Assembly (NCBI RefSeq): GCF_037974265.1
Contig: NZ_CP150233.1
Location: 868,001 to 932,000 of the forward strand
From: Paenibacillus sp. FSL R5-0623
GTDB taxonomy: Bacteria > Bacillota > Bacilli > Paenibacillales > Paenibacillaceae
DNA length: 64,000 nt
Direction: 5' to 3'
Part shown: positions 34,933-43,883 of the stretch, piece by piece
How positions within the stretch are numbered: the stretch's first letter is position 1
Layout: every line of letters starts with the position of its first letter
Made by a program: the position numbers and the translations under genes
Notes under the pieces: generated by a model
What the model was told of the DNA's origin: nothing
The model's database searches: none
The model's input: the letters and a program-made list of their open reading frames with translations, nothing else

Positions 34933-36516
34933 ATGTCTAAGATGCTGCAAAAATCGTTTTATCTCATTCTGCTCGTGTTTGTTGCGGTGTTTATTGTTTC
35001 GTCCTTGTTGGTTCGGGCGCAGTACAACTACGCTTTGTATGGGGACAATCCCATTCTGAGCATGCAGCAGTGGAGTGTTTTTCTCCCGGTCATTCTTTTG
35101 CTTCTGGGTTCAGGTGTCGGGTTATATGTTCTGTGTCTGAAACTGAACAAATACAGCCCGAAGGTAGTTATTCCGATTGTGCTGTTATGTTCTCTGGTCA
35201 TTCAGATCATCGTCATTTTTGTATTTCCGAGAGTGCCCACCGATGATTCACAGACCGTTCTCTCACTCGCCATAAACATGCTGTATGACCAAGACTACTC
35301 CACGTTTGAAGCGGGTGGTTATCTGCACATGTTCCCGTTTAATTACTCGATCGTGTTGTACCTGAAGACATTGCTGTACCTGTTTCCAGACAACTATCTG
35401 GTCATCAAACTATTTAATATTTTGTTTTCAACGTTAACAACGTTCATGATTTATCTTATTTATAAACAAGTGAATGACAGATCCACGGAACGTGATTACG
35501 GTGTGTTGATCTTTGCAGCAACGTACCTGCCTTCCCTGTTCCTGAACAACCTGATCTATAACGATGTGATTGCCACAGCTTTTCTGACATCTTGTTTATA
35601 CTTCATCATTCGTTTTGTACGTGAAAAGTCTTGGAAAACAATCGTCATTGCCGCCGTTTTTCTCGCGTTGGGCAATTACTTTCGAAGCATTGGCGTGATC
35701 GTGCTAATCGCTGCCATCATATATATTCTGCTGAATATGCGGAGCATTGGAGCGAAGAAAGTTGTCATTTCCATCGGTACGCTGGCTATGTTGTTTAATG
35801 TACCAACCTGGACTCAGAATGCGGTTCTTCAATCCTCCGGTGCTGTGAGCGAACCTGTCGGAGAGAATGCTGCACCAGTCTATATGTGGCTGAATATGGG
35901 GATTAATCTGGAGCGTTTTGGCTTCTGGGACAATATGGAGAGTTATCAGATCTATCAGAGACAGGCCAACTACAGTAAGGCTGAGAGCACAGCCTTATTT
36001 AAACAAGAGATTGGCAACAAGCTGTCTGAAGCAAGTGCGAGTGATTTGGTACAGACGTATTACAAAAAGATTATATGGACCTGGACCGAAGGGACGTACC
36101 AGATGGACCGCTACGGAATTGGCAATGAAAGTTCCTTGAGTGCAGGAAGAGGAAGGGTAGGCGGAATCGCAGGCTCCTATAGTTATACCAATGCGATAAC
36201 AGAACTGTTGCAAGGGGATTCGGCTTATCGGACAGGTTTGCTCTGGATCGTATATGTGATGAATTTCTTGATGTACTGTTTTATTTCCATCCGGTTGTTC
36301 GGTGGAATTCGTCATAAACGGTATGATGAAGTCTCCTTAATCCTGGTCATTCTCGGATTCATCGGATTTTATATTCTCTGGGAGATTAAGTCCAGATACA
36401 TCTACCCTGTATATCCGCTGTTGGTTGTGCTGTCCTATATAGGATTCAAAGATACGTATGATTTCATACTCCACCGTAAAGGTACCTTGGAGAGATATTC
36501 CCTGAGAAAAAGGTGA
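34933..36516 (+). CDS. Polytopic membrane glycosyltransferase (GT39/ArnT-PMT-like)
   Basis: Integral membrane protein of 527 residues with about 11-12 TM helices. Large hydrophobic segments alternate with a first outer loop bearing an acidic pair (RVPTDDSQTVL), the place where GT-C enzymes keep their catalytic Asp/Glu. A hydrophilic loop near residues 300-400 is followed by a final helix cluster. It likely moves a sugar from a polyprenyl-phosphate donor to a surface acceptor. GGAG precedes the ATG. It is four bases from the lipoprotein gene, so the two form an operon. Donor and acceptor are unknown. Confidence 0.8.
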   Translation: MSKMLQKSFYLILLVFVAVFIVSSLLVRAQYNYALYGDNPILSMQQWSVFLPVILLLLGSGVGLYVLCLKLNKYSPKVVIPIVLLCSLVIQIIVIFVFPRVPTDDSQTVLSLAINMLYDQDYSTFEAGGYLHMFPFNYSIVLYLKTLLYLFPDNYLVIKLFNILFSTLTTFMIYLIYKQVNDRSTERDYGVLIFAATYLPSLFLNNLIYNDVIATAFLTSCLYFIIRFVREKSWKTIVIAAVFLALGNYFRSIGVIVLIAAIIYILLNMRSIGAKKVVISIGTLAMLFNVPTWTQNAVLQSSGAVSEPVGENAAPVYMWLNMGINLERFGFWDNMESYQIYQRQANYSKAESTALFKQEIGNKLSEASASDLVQTYYKKIIWTWTEGTYQMDRYGIGNESSLSAGRGRVGGIAGSYSYTNAITELLQGDSAYRTGLLWIVYVMNFLMYCFISIRLFGGIRHKRYDEVSLILVILGFIGFYILWEIKSRYIYPVYPLLVVLSYIGFKDTYDFILHRKGTLERYSLRKR

Positions 36517-36520
36517 TTAT

Positions 36521-37069
36521 ATGCGAAAAAATAAATATTTCACTTCGGTTACAATACTCCTTTTGCTGGGGTGCTCGGTTATGCTTACGGGCTGTGATGT
36601 GATAACTGCCCAGAATATTACTAAGACCAGTTCTGTGCAAGGCATGGACGGTGGCGGCATGCCGAATGGCGGTGGCCAGGGGATGAACGGAGGACCATCG
36701 AGAGGTGGAAGAGGCACCGCGGGCATGAATGATCGAGCAGGCAGTCCGGGCATGACGCAAGGGATGATGAATGCCGACATTACGGGTAGAGTCATCTCCG
36801 TGAATGGAAACACGATTACGCTGGCATTACTTGAGGTGCAGGACAGCTCATCCCCAAGCATGGAATGGAAGGATACCGGAATGGAGATGAGATTGAATAT
36901 AACTGATGATGTTACTATCACTGAAGGCATGGGAACACCGAGCTCTGGCAATTCCAGCCCACGTGCGAATTCGTCCATTCAAGTGTCTGATCTTCAAAAA
37001 GAAAACATCGTGATGGTGTGGTATAAGGACAACACTGAGACGATCGAACGGGTGATGGTTGTCCAGTAA
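36521..37069 (+). CDS. Gly/Met-rich lipoprotein of unknown function
   Basis: Secreted lipoprotein of 182 residues. It has a hydrophobic signal with lipobox LTGC (C about residue 25). Residues 40-82 are low-complexity Gly/Met/Arg (QGMDGGGMPNGGGQGMNGG), then a beta-rich domain with ITGRVISVNGNTITLALLEV, resembling small OB-like domains in outer-surface proteins. AAAAGGTGAT overlaps the end of the preceding gene, so translation is coupled. The Met-rich segment might bind copper or serve as an oxidant sink; this is only a suggestion. Confidence 0.8.
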   Translation: MRKNKYFTSVTILLLLGCSVMLTGCDVITAQNITKTSSVQGMDGGGMPNGGGQGMNGGPSRGGRGTAGMNDRAGSPGMTQGMMNADITGRVISVNGNTITLALLEVQDSSSPSMEWKDTGMEMRLNITDDVTITEGMGTPSSGNSSPRANSSIQVSDLQKENIVMVWYKDNTETIERVMVVQ

Positions 37070-37098
37070 AAGATGATGGGATTATCGTCATTTTGTAA

Positions 37099-37127
37099 TT
37101 GCTTACATTTAATCTATGGGTTATTAT
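37099..37127 (+). promoter_or_regulatory. Sigma-A promoter of a small transcript
   Basis: TTGCTT (37099-37104) and TATTAT (37122-37127) are separated by exactly 17 bases. A start near 37134 is expected. Downstream are a clear SD, a short frame and a perfect terminator at 37377-37404. Confidence 0.7.
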
Positions 37128-37159
37128 GGAAACAGTTGTTTTTGAAGGGAGTGAGCGTC

Positions 37160-37219
37160 ATGAAACGACGGTCTAAGATGGTATGTTCTATCACTACAAT
37201 GAAGGTAAGAACGAACTGA
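37160..37219 (+). CDS. Very short ORF (19 codons), possible leader peptide or remnant
   Basis: ATG at 37160 follows GGGAGTGAG with good spacing and encodes 19 mostly basic residues. The +2 frame continues from 37177 as MFYHYNEGKNELNNSGRPSD and onward to a TAG near 37297, looking more protein-like. One base change would fuse the two into a peptide of about 45 residues. It may be a broken small gene, a leader, or chance. Confidence 0.35.
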   Translation: MKRRSKMVCSITTMKVRTN

Positions 37220-37322
37220 ATAATTCCGGTAGACCATCAGATGCAGGGTGGAACACATCCAGTTTCCCAGTCGATCTGAGATCTGCCGATATATAGGGAT
37301 ATAACTGCTCATTTTTTCTGGC

Positions 37323-37405
37323 GTATGCGAGGTTTATTTGCTTGTGCAAATTTCTCATACACTCAGAATTTTTTTGAAGCCGCAGGCATAGCCTGCGGCT
37401 TTTTG
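37323..37405 (+). terminator. Structured 3' region ending in a perfect terminator
   Basis: An imperfect hairpin (GTATG...CATAC with TTTGC/GCAAA inside, 37323-37360) is followed by AGCCGCAGGC/GCCTGCGGCT (loop ATA) and TTTT. It terminates the small transcript unit. Confidence 0.85.
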
Positions 37406-37472
37406 CGCGCAAAAATAGGCATTCGGTGGTTAAAAGCAATGCACCTAAAACGATCAAAAAGGAGAAATACCC

Positions 37473-38462
37473 ATGTTAAAATTAAAATATTTATTTCAAA
37501 ATAATGACCTTGCCGAGATGATCCTGAAGAATTGGAACTATGATCCTGAGTCGTTGGATATGTTTCAGTATTACCGTATATCCTCCAATGCCGTGTATCC
37601 GTTCAGAGATCAGGGAGAAGTGAGATTACTTCGATTTGCCTTGGTAGAGGAGAAAGATCAAAACAACCTTAGCGCGGAATTAGATTTCCTCCGTTATCTT
37701 GGAACGAATCAGTATGGAGCCATGGAGGTGGTACCTTCCCATTCAGGGACAGAACTCATAGAGGCTTACACCCCATGGGGAGTGTACTATGCTTCCGTAT
37801 TCAAGCGAGTACCCGGATCGCAGTTAGGAAGCATTGATTTGAATGACACCATCCTGTACAGCTATGGTCAGGCGTTGGGTGAGCTCCATCATTTATCGCG
37901 CAGGTTCACGCCTGAGCAGGAGAAGAAGCGACGCTGGACCTATGCGGATGTATTGAATTGGATGCAGGAGAACCTGAAGGAGTTTCCAACAGAGACAGCA
38001 GCTCTGAACGAGGTGGAGTTTCTCCGAACAACTTTTGCGACTTGGCCGATGACCCAGCAGAATTTCGGACTCATCCACTATGATTTTGAACCGGACAATG
38101 TCTTCTATGACGAAGGTAGCCAGTCTTGTTATGCTATTGATTTTGATGACTCAATGTATCACTGGTACGCAATGGACGTGGAACAGAGTCTGGATAGTTT
38201 ACGTGAGGAGATCGAGCCTGAACAATGGGAGCAGAAGAAACAATTGTTCCTGAACGGGTATTGGTCCAAGGCGGGAGAACGTTATGATCTGGAGGGTATG
38301 TTCCCCGCTTGTCGCCGTTTTGCCAACTTGTACGGCTATGTGCGTATGCTTCGATCTGTTGCAGAACAGTGGTCACATGAGCCAGAGTGGATGAGCGGAC
38401 TAAGAGCGAGGTTGGAGAGGAAGATGACAGAAAAGGCAGAGCAATTTGGTCATCCAATTTAA
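37473..38462 (+). CDS. APH-fold phosphotransferase
   Basis: Kinase-like protein of 329 residues with the aminoglycoside phosphotransferase fold. The catalytic loop is IHYDFEPDNVF (Brenner-type Asp with Asn two residues on) and the Mg site is AIDFDDSMYHWYAMD. AAGGAG precedes the ATG. The first His of the usual HGD is replaced by HYD. The substrate is unknown; relatives include fructosamine, homoserine and spore-coat-associated kinases. It shares a convergent terminator with the CAP-SLH gene. Confidence 0.87.
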   Translation: MLKLKYLFQNNDLAEMILKNWNYDPESLDMFQYYRISSNAVYPFRDQGEVRLLRFALVEEKDQNNLSAELDFLRYLGTNQYGAMEVVPSHSGTELIEAYTPWGVYYASVFKRVPGSQLGSIDLNDTILYSYGQALGELHHLSRRFTPEQEKKRRWTYADVLNWMQENLKEFPTETAALNEVEFLRTTFATWPMTQQNFGLIHYDFEPDNVFYDEGSQSCYAIDFDDSMYHWYAMDVEQSLDSLREEIEPEQWEQKKQLFLNGYWSKAGERYDLEGMFPACRRFANLYGYVRMLRSVAEQWSHEPEWMSGLRARLERKMTEKAEQFGHPI

Positions 38463-38557
38463 AGTCTACACATAAAAAGTTATATCCACCAATACTTTGA
38501 ACACTTAATATTGAACGTATGTCATGACTCATACCAGAATCAGTCCTCATAACAAAC

Positions 38558-38601
38558 AAACCAGCTTGGGAATTCAATGTAGAATTCCTAAGCTGGTTTT
38601 T
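38558..38601. terminator. Bidirectional terminator
   Basis: AAACCAGCTTGGGAATTC pairs with GAATTCCTAAGCTGGTTT around a six-base loop, followed by T on both strands. It lies between convergent genes. Confidence 0.92.
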
Positions 38602-38606
38602 ACATG

Positions 38607-40847
38607 TTACTCGGTATAATCACTTATCGCAGTACGCCCCGCCTCTACACTGATCCAGTAGGCATAATCTTCGCGCACGTCCACATAGAGGTTAAGTTCC
38701 TTCGCATCAAGGTTACTTACCGTTAGTTTGAAATTGCCATAGGCATCTGTTGTAACCTGCTGGGTTTGGATATGCTCTGCAGCAGGCGAAGGACCATGGA
38801 TTTTAATTGGCATCGTCTGGTTGGCATACGCCGGGAACGTACCTTGAAGGACCAGCGTGTGATCGGCAGAATATACTGCTTTCATGGTCTGGTCCGGTAG
38901 TCCGCCGTTCTTTTCATTCTCGGTAGCTTCAGTAGAATTCTTCGGTCTGCTCCATAGTTCGAAGCCTTTTTCCTTCAGGTTCTGGAGAAAAACAACAGCC
39001 TCAGCCCGGGTCAAGGATTCTTGTCCCGCATAACCTTGCACCGTAGCTGCAGTTTTGCCGGAAGAGTATCCCATGTTCAGTAGATACCGGATGGCATCTT
39101 CATCCTGGGTATAATTTTTACCGCCAAGCCCCGCCACGATTACGGCTACTTCTATTCGGTTCAAGGCATGATTGCGCAGCTTCGGATTCTGTTTGCTGGC
39201 ATCCAGTTTCAGATTCAACGCGGAAGCATAGGTGTAGTAACGATCACTCCAGATGTTTCCTTTAATAGCTTGTCCCTCTGCAGCATCGATGCTCTGAATG
39301 ACATGGGAATTCGCATACAGCTTGAACAACATAGAGAGGAATTCGGCTTCACTCACCTGATTGTTGGGTTTGAACGTTCCATCCTCGTATCCACTGACCA
39401 TCTCCTGTTGAACGGCCCATTGAATGGCATCTTTCGCCCAATGTGTGCGGATATCACTTAATTGGGGGATTCCCGTTACCGTAACAGAGACAACCACTTC
39501 TTTCCCTTCAAAACGAACCCGAATTTCGGCTTTACCAGCCTGAAGTCCAATGATTTTTCCATCCTTGATCGCAATGCGATCTGACGTAGTGGTGAACGAA
39601 ACGTTAGACTGTGGAACATAGGATGTTCCGTTATCATTCACGGCAGTGATCGAAGGCAGATCAATCTGTTCTCCTGCTCGGACTTTCAGGTTTGGTTGTT
39701 CTGGCGTTATACGGGTAAGTGTTGTATCTTGAACACCGTCAACATGGAAGAAACGTGTGGAGTATGAGATTTCCGCAGCTGTACCGTTTTTCTTTTGCAG
39801 ACCTGTAATTTGAATGTTGAACGTATCGCCGTTCTTTAACAATTGCACATCGTCGGGACGGAAGATGATGGCGTACCCATACCCATATCCACCTGTCTCT
39901 ACATTGAAATAGGCTTGATTAAACCATTGTTTGTCCGCAGGGTCCACGTTGTAATAACCGGTTGGAAAGCCACTGTTCTGGTTCTTGGCATTAAAGGTCC
40001 ACGTACGTTGATCGGAAGTCCGAGTCATCTCGACCTGTACCTCAGACAGTGATGGCTTCGCGAATACATCTGTATTCAGTTGAACAGACCAGGCCTGTGT
40101 ACTACCAAAGGCTTCGATTGGAAAAGCTCCCTGATTCGGAAACAGGCTGTAGTTGAACGAAGTTCCCCCCGTTCTGCTTTTATCAAATACCTGCATGGCA
40201 CTATAGTACTGATCATATGTCTTGCCTGCTTCACTACGAGTGGCGAGTCCAAATCCGATTCGTTGCAGTTGTGGACTCAAAATCCAGCGCCGATGACCGA
40301 GTCGATCAATATTGGAGGCATCCGAATCATTCATGTAGGCCTGAATGCTTTTTGTCAGGACGTTATCCTTGGCACTGCTGGTAACATACAGATTGGAGCT
40401 GCTGGCAGACTTTAAACCGGTATCAAAGAAATCCTTTGGCATATCTCCTGGTTGTTTCGGATAATGGGACAAGTATCCACCTGTAGAGACCACAACAGCC
40501 CCATGCTGGGCTTGGCGATTCAATGTCGGATCAAGAACAAGATCGCCCTGTAGACCCGTTATAAAACGATAAAAGTTGGCTGCGTTCAGCCCCTGCTCCA
40601 GATAGGCATCACTTACCACACCAGCAGAGTAGGGAGCAATTGTCGAAGGTGTCTTTGTATACAGGGGAGATGTATCATTGCCATTCATCCACTGATTCCA
40701 CTTCTGTACAATCTCCTGCTGACTTCGCTCAGGCAACAAACTGTCGACCTGTTCCGCATGTGCCGCTTGAGCACCCCATAACAGAAACAGCAGCCCTGCC
40801 AAGGTCAGGGTGAACAGTGAATGCATTTTATTTTTCCGGTAAACCAT
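38607..40847 (-). CDS. Secreted CAP-domain protein with Ig-like and SLH domains
   Basis: Cell-surface protein of 746 residues. Sec signal peptide ending in AQAAHA (about 25 residues), CAP/SCP domain at about 60-250 (AANFYRFITGLQGDL, YLSHYP, NIDRLGHRRWILSPQ), a beta domain, a bacterial Ig-like domain (about 410-480: SFTTTSDRIAIKDGKIIGLQ), three SLH repeats (about 485-640) and a C-terminal beta domain. SLH domains would anchor it to wall polymer. GAGGGG precedes ATG 40847; the frame to 40970 is not supported. Many bacterial CAP proteins are secreted proteins of unknown activity. Confidence 0.9.
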   Translation of the reverse strand: MVYRKNKMHSLFTLTLAGLLFLLWGAQAAHAEQVDSLLPERSQQEIVQKWNQWMNGNDTSPLYTKTPSTIAPYSAGVVSDAYLEQGLNAANFYRFITGLQGDLVLDPTLNRQAQHGAVVVSTGGYLSHYPKQPGDMPKDFFDTGLKSASSSNLYVTSSAKDNVLTKSIQAYMNDSDASNIDRLGHRRWILSPQLQRIGFGLATRSEAGKTYDQYYSAMQVFDKSRTGGTSFNYSLFPNQGAFPIEAFGSTQAWSVQLNTDVFAKPSLSEVQVEMTRTSDQRTWTFNAKNQNSGFPTGYYNVDPADKQWFNQAYFNVETGGYGYGYAIIFRPDDVQLLKNGDTFNIQITGLQKKNGTAAEISYSTRFFHVDGVQDTTLTRITPEQPNLKVRAGEQIDLPSITAVNDNGTSYVPQSNVSFTTTSDRIAIKDGKIIGLQAGKAEIRVRFEGKEVVVSVTVTGIPQLSDIRTHWAKDAIQWAVQQEMVSGYEDGTFKPNNQVSEAEFLSMLFKLYANSHVIQSIDAAEGQAIKGNIWSDRYYTYASALNLKLDASKQNPKLRNHALNRIEVAVIVAGLGGKNYTQDEDAIRYLLNMGYSSGKTAATVQGYAGQESLTRAEAVVFLQNLKEKGFELWSRPKNSTEATENEKNGGLPDQTMKAVYSADHTLVLQGTFPAYANQTMPIKIHGPSPAAEHIQTQQVTTDAYGNFKLTVSNLDAKELNLYVDVREDYAYWISVEAGRTAISDYTE

Positions 40848-41015
40848 GTTTCCAACCCCTCTCATATCTGAACGTACGAAGAACATATGCATGTTCAGCA
40901 TTATGGTATATTCATCGACATTACAGCTGGTTTTGCTTAGAGCCAGGCATGAGAGCATAAGGCCGAGCATGTGAAGGAGGATATTTTAATTAGGGAGTTG
41001 GTGGTTCATTTGTTA

Positions 41016-41062
41016 AAAAAAGAGCACAGGCCACCCCGCTGATTGGGGACAGCTTATGCTCT
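41016..41062 (-). terminator. Terminator downstream of the 41.1-kb hypothetical gene
   Basis: On the minus strand AAAGAGCA pairs with TGCTCTTT with an inner CCCC/GGGG stem, followed by seven T. Confidence 0.85.
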
Positions 41063-41083
41063 TTCTACATATGTATCTACTTT

Positions 41084-41686
41084 TTAGTCGAGACTCAGGT
41101 CGAAATCAGGCTCACACATATAATCTAATGGGTACAGATCATCTCGTGCCGAGATTAATGCACGTAAATGCAGATCCCTGATACCGTGCTCAGTTGCACT
41201 TTCATCTGAGCGATTGGAGACAAGTTCAGCTACCACAAAAACGTCTTCTGCGAGGTTACATTTAAAAAGAACATTTTTCGGATGAATGACTTCCTCCAGG
41301 TAACTGTACGTCATCACGTGAAATGTTTGTCCGCGCCAGTTTGTCTTGATTACTTTATAGGACTGTGTGCGAACCAGATCCAGATAACGTTCCAGCTGGA
41401 ACGTATGCTCGAATTGCGTAATATAACCTTTTTTATCTACATCAATCGTAAATTCGACATCATAGCTCACATGCATTTCATCTTTATAAGTTCCGTTCAT
41501 AACCTTCATGTTGTCAAAGTGTAATCCGAATTCCGGATCATCCACATAGGGAATGGTAATGAGTTCAGGATCAACATGATCTGTAATTTGGCTGTTCATG
41601 GAAGGTGCGCTGTAATACTTCGATGGCTGAAGATCAATCGATCCAATCATGCTTCCTGGGAAACCGGGGCTGCAAGTTATTCGCAT
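41084..41686 (-). CDS. Conserved-looking hypothetical protein
   Basis: Soluble protein of 200 residues, not recognised. No signal peptide or membrane segment. It is acidic and beta-rich, with paired strands around FTIDVDKKGYITQFEHTFQLERYLDL and TYSYLEEVIHPKNVLFKCNL. AAGGAG overlaps an upstream ATG (41692) and sits six bases before ATG 41686, which is preferred. It is the last normal-composition gene before the AT-rich reverse-transcriptase island. Confidence 0.75.
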   Translation of the reverse strand: MRITCSPGFPGSMIGSIDLQPSKYYSAPSMNSQITDHVDPELITIPYVDDPEFGLHFDNMKVMNGTYKDEMHVSYDVEFTIDVDKKGYITQFEHTFQLERYLDLVRTQSYKVIKTNWRGQTFHVMTYSYLEEVIHPKNVLFKCNLAEDVFVVAELVSNRSDESATEHGIRDLHLRALISARDDLYPLDYMCEPDFDLSLD

Positions 41687-41699
41687 AGTCATCTCCTTT

Positions 41700-42025
41700 A
41701 GATTTAATCAGTAGTTAGACGAACGAGTAACAATAAAGTTGCACCAGAATAAGGAAATGAAGGACGGGGATGAACTCTTATAAATCTATCTGCCAGCAAC
41801 GACGGTGGTTGAGTTTTTTCTCATGGTTGGGATTGAGATTGAAATAGTTTACAGTGAATGTGAGTTAAGGTACGAGTTCCTGTAGAATAATATGAAGATT
41901 GTATTATGAAGCAACAAGTAATTGTTTGGAGTATAATGAACAAAGGGTACAGGTCATGGAAATACAATAGAATTTGAGCATTGAAATATTTGTTATCGAT
42001 AATAACTAAGAGGGGGGATTACGTT
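41700..42025 (+). other. Gene-free left flank of the reverse-transcriptase island
   Basis: About 330 bases. TATAAT at 41932-41937 is a plausible -10 for the reverse transcriptase, with a poor -35. The SD GAGGGGGG lies at 42010-42018. I looked for the nested inverted repeats of a retron msr-msd and saw none, and no tRNA or attachment-site repeat was recognised. Confidence 0.5.
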
Positions 42026-43843
42026 ATGCAGACGGAGAGATTCAATCAACTTAGAAAAAACGTTCTTGTAAATATTTTCACAAAAAAAGATATAGTTCGA
42101 ATTTGGAGAGAAATTGTAAGGGATCAATTACGTAATTCAGATCTCAAAGATCTATATGATCATTATGATTTTAACTACAATATTGAAGAGAGAGCTGGTG
42201 CTATCAGAAGTGAGATTCTTAGTGGGAATTACAAAGTCTCTCAACCTATGATTTATAGAATTGAAAAGAAATTAGGTGTGTGTAGGCATTTGGTTACTCC
42301 ACAACCAACAGATGCATTAGTATTCCAAGTTTTGGTGGAAAAGATAAGTGAAGAGATTCTTTCTAATCAGCCCTCCAAAAACTCTTTTTACTCTAGAGAT
42401 AAACATGGAGTTCCTAAACCTCATGAGTCTGATGACTATAATTTTAACTGGAGAAAACAATGGAAAAAGATGCAAAGAATGATCTATAAATTTAATGAAG
42501 AAAAGGAACTCATAGTAGTTACTGATTTATCTAACTATTACGATAGTCTTAATATAAATGAGCTGCGAAAAGTGTTTTCTAGTTATTCTAAAATCGATGA
42601 GGTAGTCATCGACCTTATTTTTAGAATAATTGAGGAAATTTCATGGAAACCAGATTATTTACCTTATGCTGCGCGAGGACTTCCAACGACAAACATAGAG
42701 GGAGTAAGGCTTCTAGCACATTCATTTTTATTTGAAATTGACGCGGTAATCATGAAAAACACTAATAACAGTTTTACTAGATGGATGGATGATATTATCA
42801 TTGGAGTTGATTCGAAAAAGGTTGGAATTGAGACAATTAGTGTAATTTCTGACATGTTGAAGAGCCGCGGTCTAGCTCTTAATCTTTCCAAAACAAACAT
42901 ATATAATGAAAAAGAAGCTTATCATCAATTTCAAATAGAAGCTAATAGATATATAGATAGCGTCGAGATGACAAAAAAAACCGATCCGAATTACGAAGAT
43001 GTCTGTAGGAACTTGGATAAAAGATTCAACAAACACTTTAAGGATACTAGTGCGAAATATTGGGATAAAATTTCCAAGCGATACATAACATTATATGGGA
43101 AATTTGAACATGGGGAACTAATGAGAAAGTTGCCTTCAATTTATGTGAATTTCCCCACGCTCAGAGCCAATTTAATTACTTACTTATCAATTATAGGATA
43201 TAGTAAGCGAAGTTCAAAAAATGTACTAGACATAATTAAAACAATTGATATATTTGATGATCGTTCTTTATATCAACTTTGCTTATTAGTTTCTCAGTGG
43301 GAGATTCCTATTAAGCAAAAAGGAGCTAATAAATTCTTAAATACTTTTAGAGATTTTATCACTAATTTCTCGTTTAGTAGGGGGAATTCAACTGATTTTT
43401 ACTGTATATTATGGTTTGAATCAAAATATAGTTCTCCTAAGGATTTATTAGCGTTTATCATGAAATATAAGAATAAATGGCAGACAGATTCTTTTTTACG
43501 TAGGCAGGTTACCGCAATTTTGTCTAGATTATTGAATTTCAAAAATAAGGACGTGGGAGAAATCCTTCAAAACCAAATAACCTCTGGTGTTATTAATACC
43601 GTTACATTGGCGAATCAGATATTGTTATTTTCTAATATTGAGAAGTTAGATAATAAATTATCTTATTATCTCTTTCCAGAAAAAGTACAGAAACCATACC
43701 CTTTGAATAAGTTTTTAGTGTTGTGTTCCGTACTGAATTCTAAAACAATAAGAGAAGATGTTGAAGTTCAACGAAAGATTAAGCATCTAATAACAGACCC
43801 ATATTATTTGAAATGGCTAAGTTTGCAGTACAATATAGTATAA
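42026..43843 (+). CDS. Reverse transcriptase, UG/Abi (defence-associated) type candidate
   Basis: RNA-directed DNA polymerase of 605 residues. RT motifs in order: RHLVTPQPTDALVFQVLV (fingers), motif A VVTDLSNYYDSL (D167, D173), motif B RGLPTTNIEGVRLLAHSFL, motif C RWMDDIIIG (D255, D256), motif D LALNLSKTNIY. All catalytic Asp are intact. A helical C-terminal half of about 300 residues replaces maturase or endonuclease domains, as in Abi/UG enzymes of phage defence. There is no intron RNA, VTG retron motif or DGR repeat. GAGGGGGG precedes ATG 42026. The gene is much more AT-rich than its flanks. Convergent with it is a SLATT-like membrane protein. Subfamily not assignable by eye. Confidence 0.88.
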   Translation: MQTERFNQLRKNVLVNIFTKKDIVRIWREIVRDQLRNSDLKDLYDHYDFNYNIEERAGAIRSEILSGNYKVSQPMIYRIEKKLGVCRHLVTPQPTDALVFQVLVEKISEEILSNQPSKNSFYSRDKHGVPKPHESDDYNFNWRKQWKKMQRMIYKFNEEKELIVVTDLSNYYDSLNINELRKVFSSYSKIDEVVIDLIFRIIEEISWKPDYLPYAARGLPTTNIEGVRLLAHSFLFEIDAVIMKNTNNSFTRWMDDIIIGVDSKKVGIETISVISDMLKSRGLALNLSKTNIYNEKEAYHQFQIEANRYIDSVEMTKKTDPNYEDVCRNLDKRFNKHFKDTSAKYWDKISKRYITLYGKFEHGELMRKLPSIYVNFPTLRANLITYLSIIGYSKRSSKNVLDIIKTIDIFDDRSLYQLCLLVSQWEIPIKQKGANKFLNTFRDFITNFSFSRGNSTDFYCILWFESKYSSPKDLLAFIMKYKNKWQTDSFLRRQVTAILSRLLNFKNKDVGEILQNQITSGVINTVTLANQILLFSNIEKLDNKLSYYLFPEKVQKPYPLNKFLVLCSVLNSKTIREDVEVQRKIKHLITDPYYLKWLSLQYNIV

Positions 43844-43846
43844 AGT

Positions 43847-43882
43847 AATAAACTCCCCAGATTAAAAAGAGGGGAGTTTATT
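43847..43882. terminator. Bidirectional terminator between the RT and SLATT-like genes
   Basis: AATAAACTCCCC pairs perfectly with GGGGAGTTTATT around a 12-base loop. It abuts both stop codons. Confidence 0.9.
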
Positions 43883-43883
43883 C

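Noticed and set aside
13568..38462. The two 329-residue APH-fold kinases as a recent gene duplication
   Set aside because: Apart from fold motifs and equal length, the sequences are clearly diverged.
41700..42025. Possible retron msr-msd noncoding RNA upstream of the reverse transcriptase
   Set aside because: No flanking inverted repeats or branching-G context, and the RT lacks retron-type VTG and NAxxH motifs.
42026..43843. Group II intron or diversity-generating retroelement RT
   Set aside because: No maturase or HNH domain, no domain V-like RNA, no template/variable repeat pair or Avd-like gene around it.
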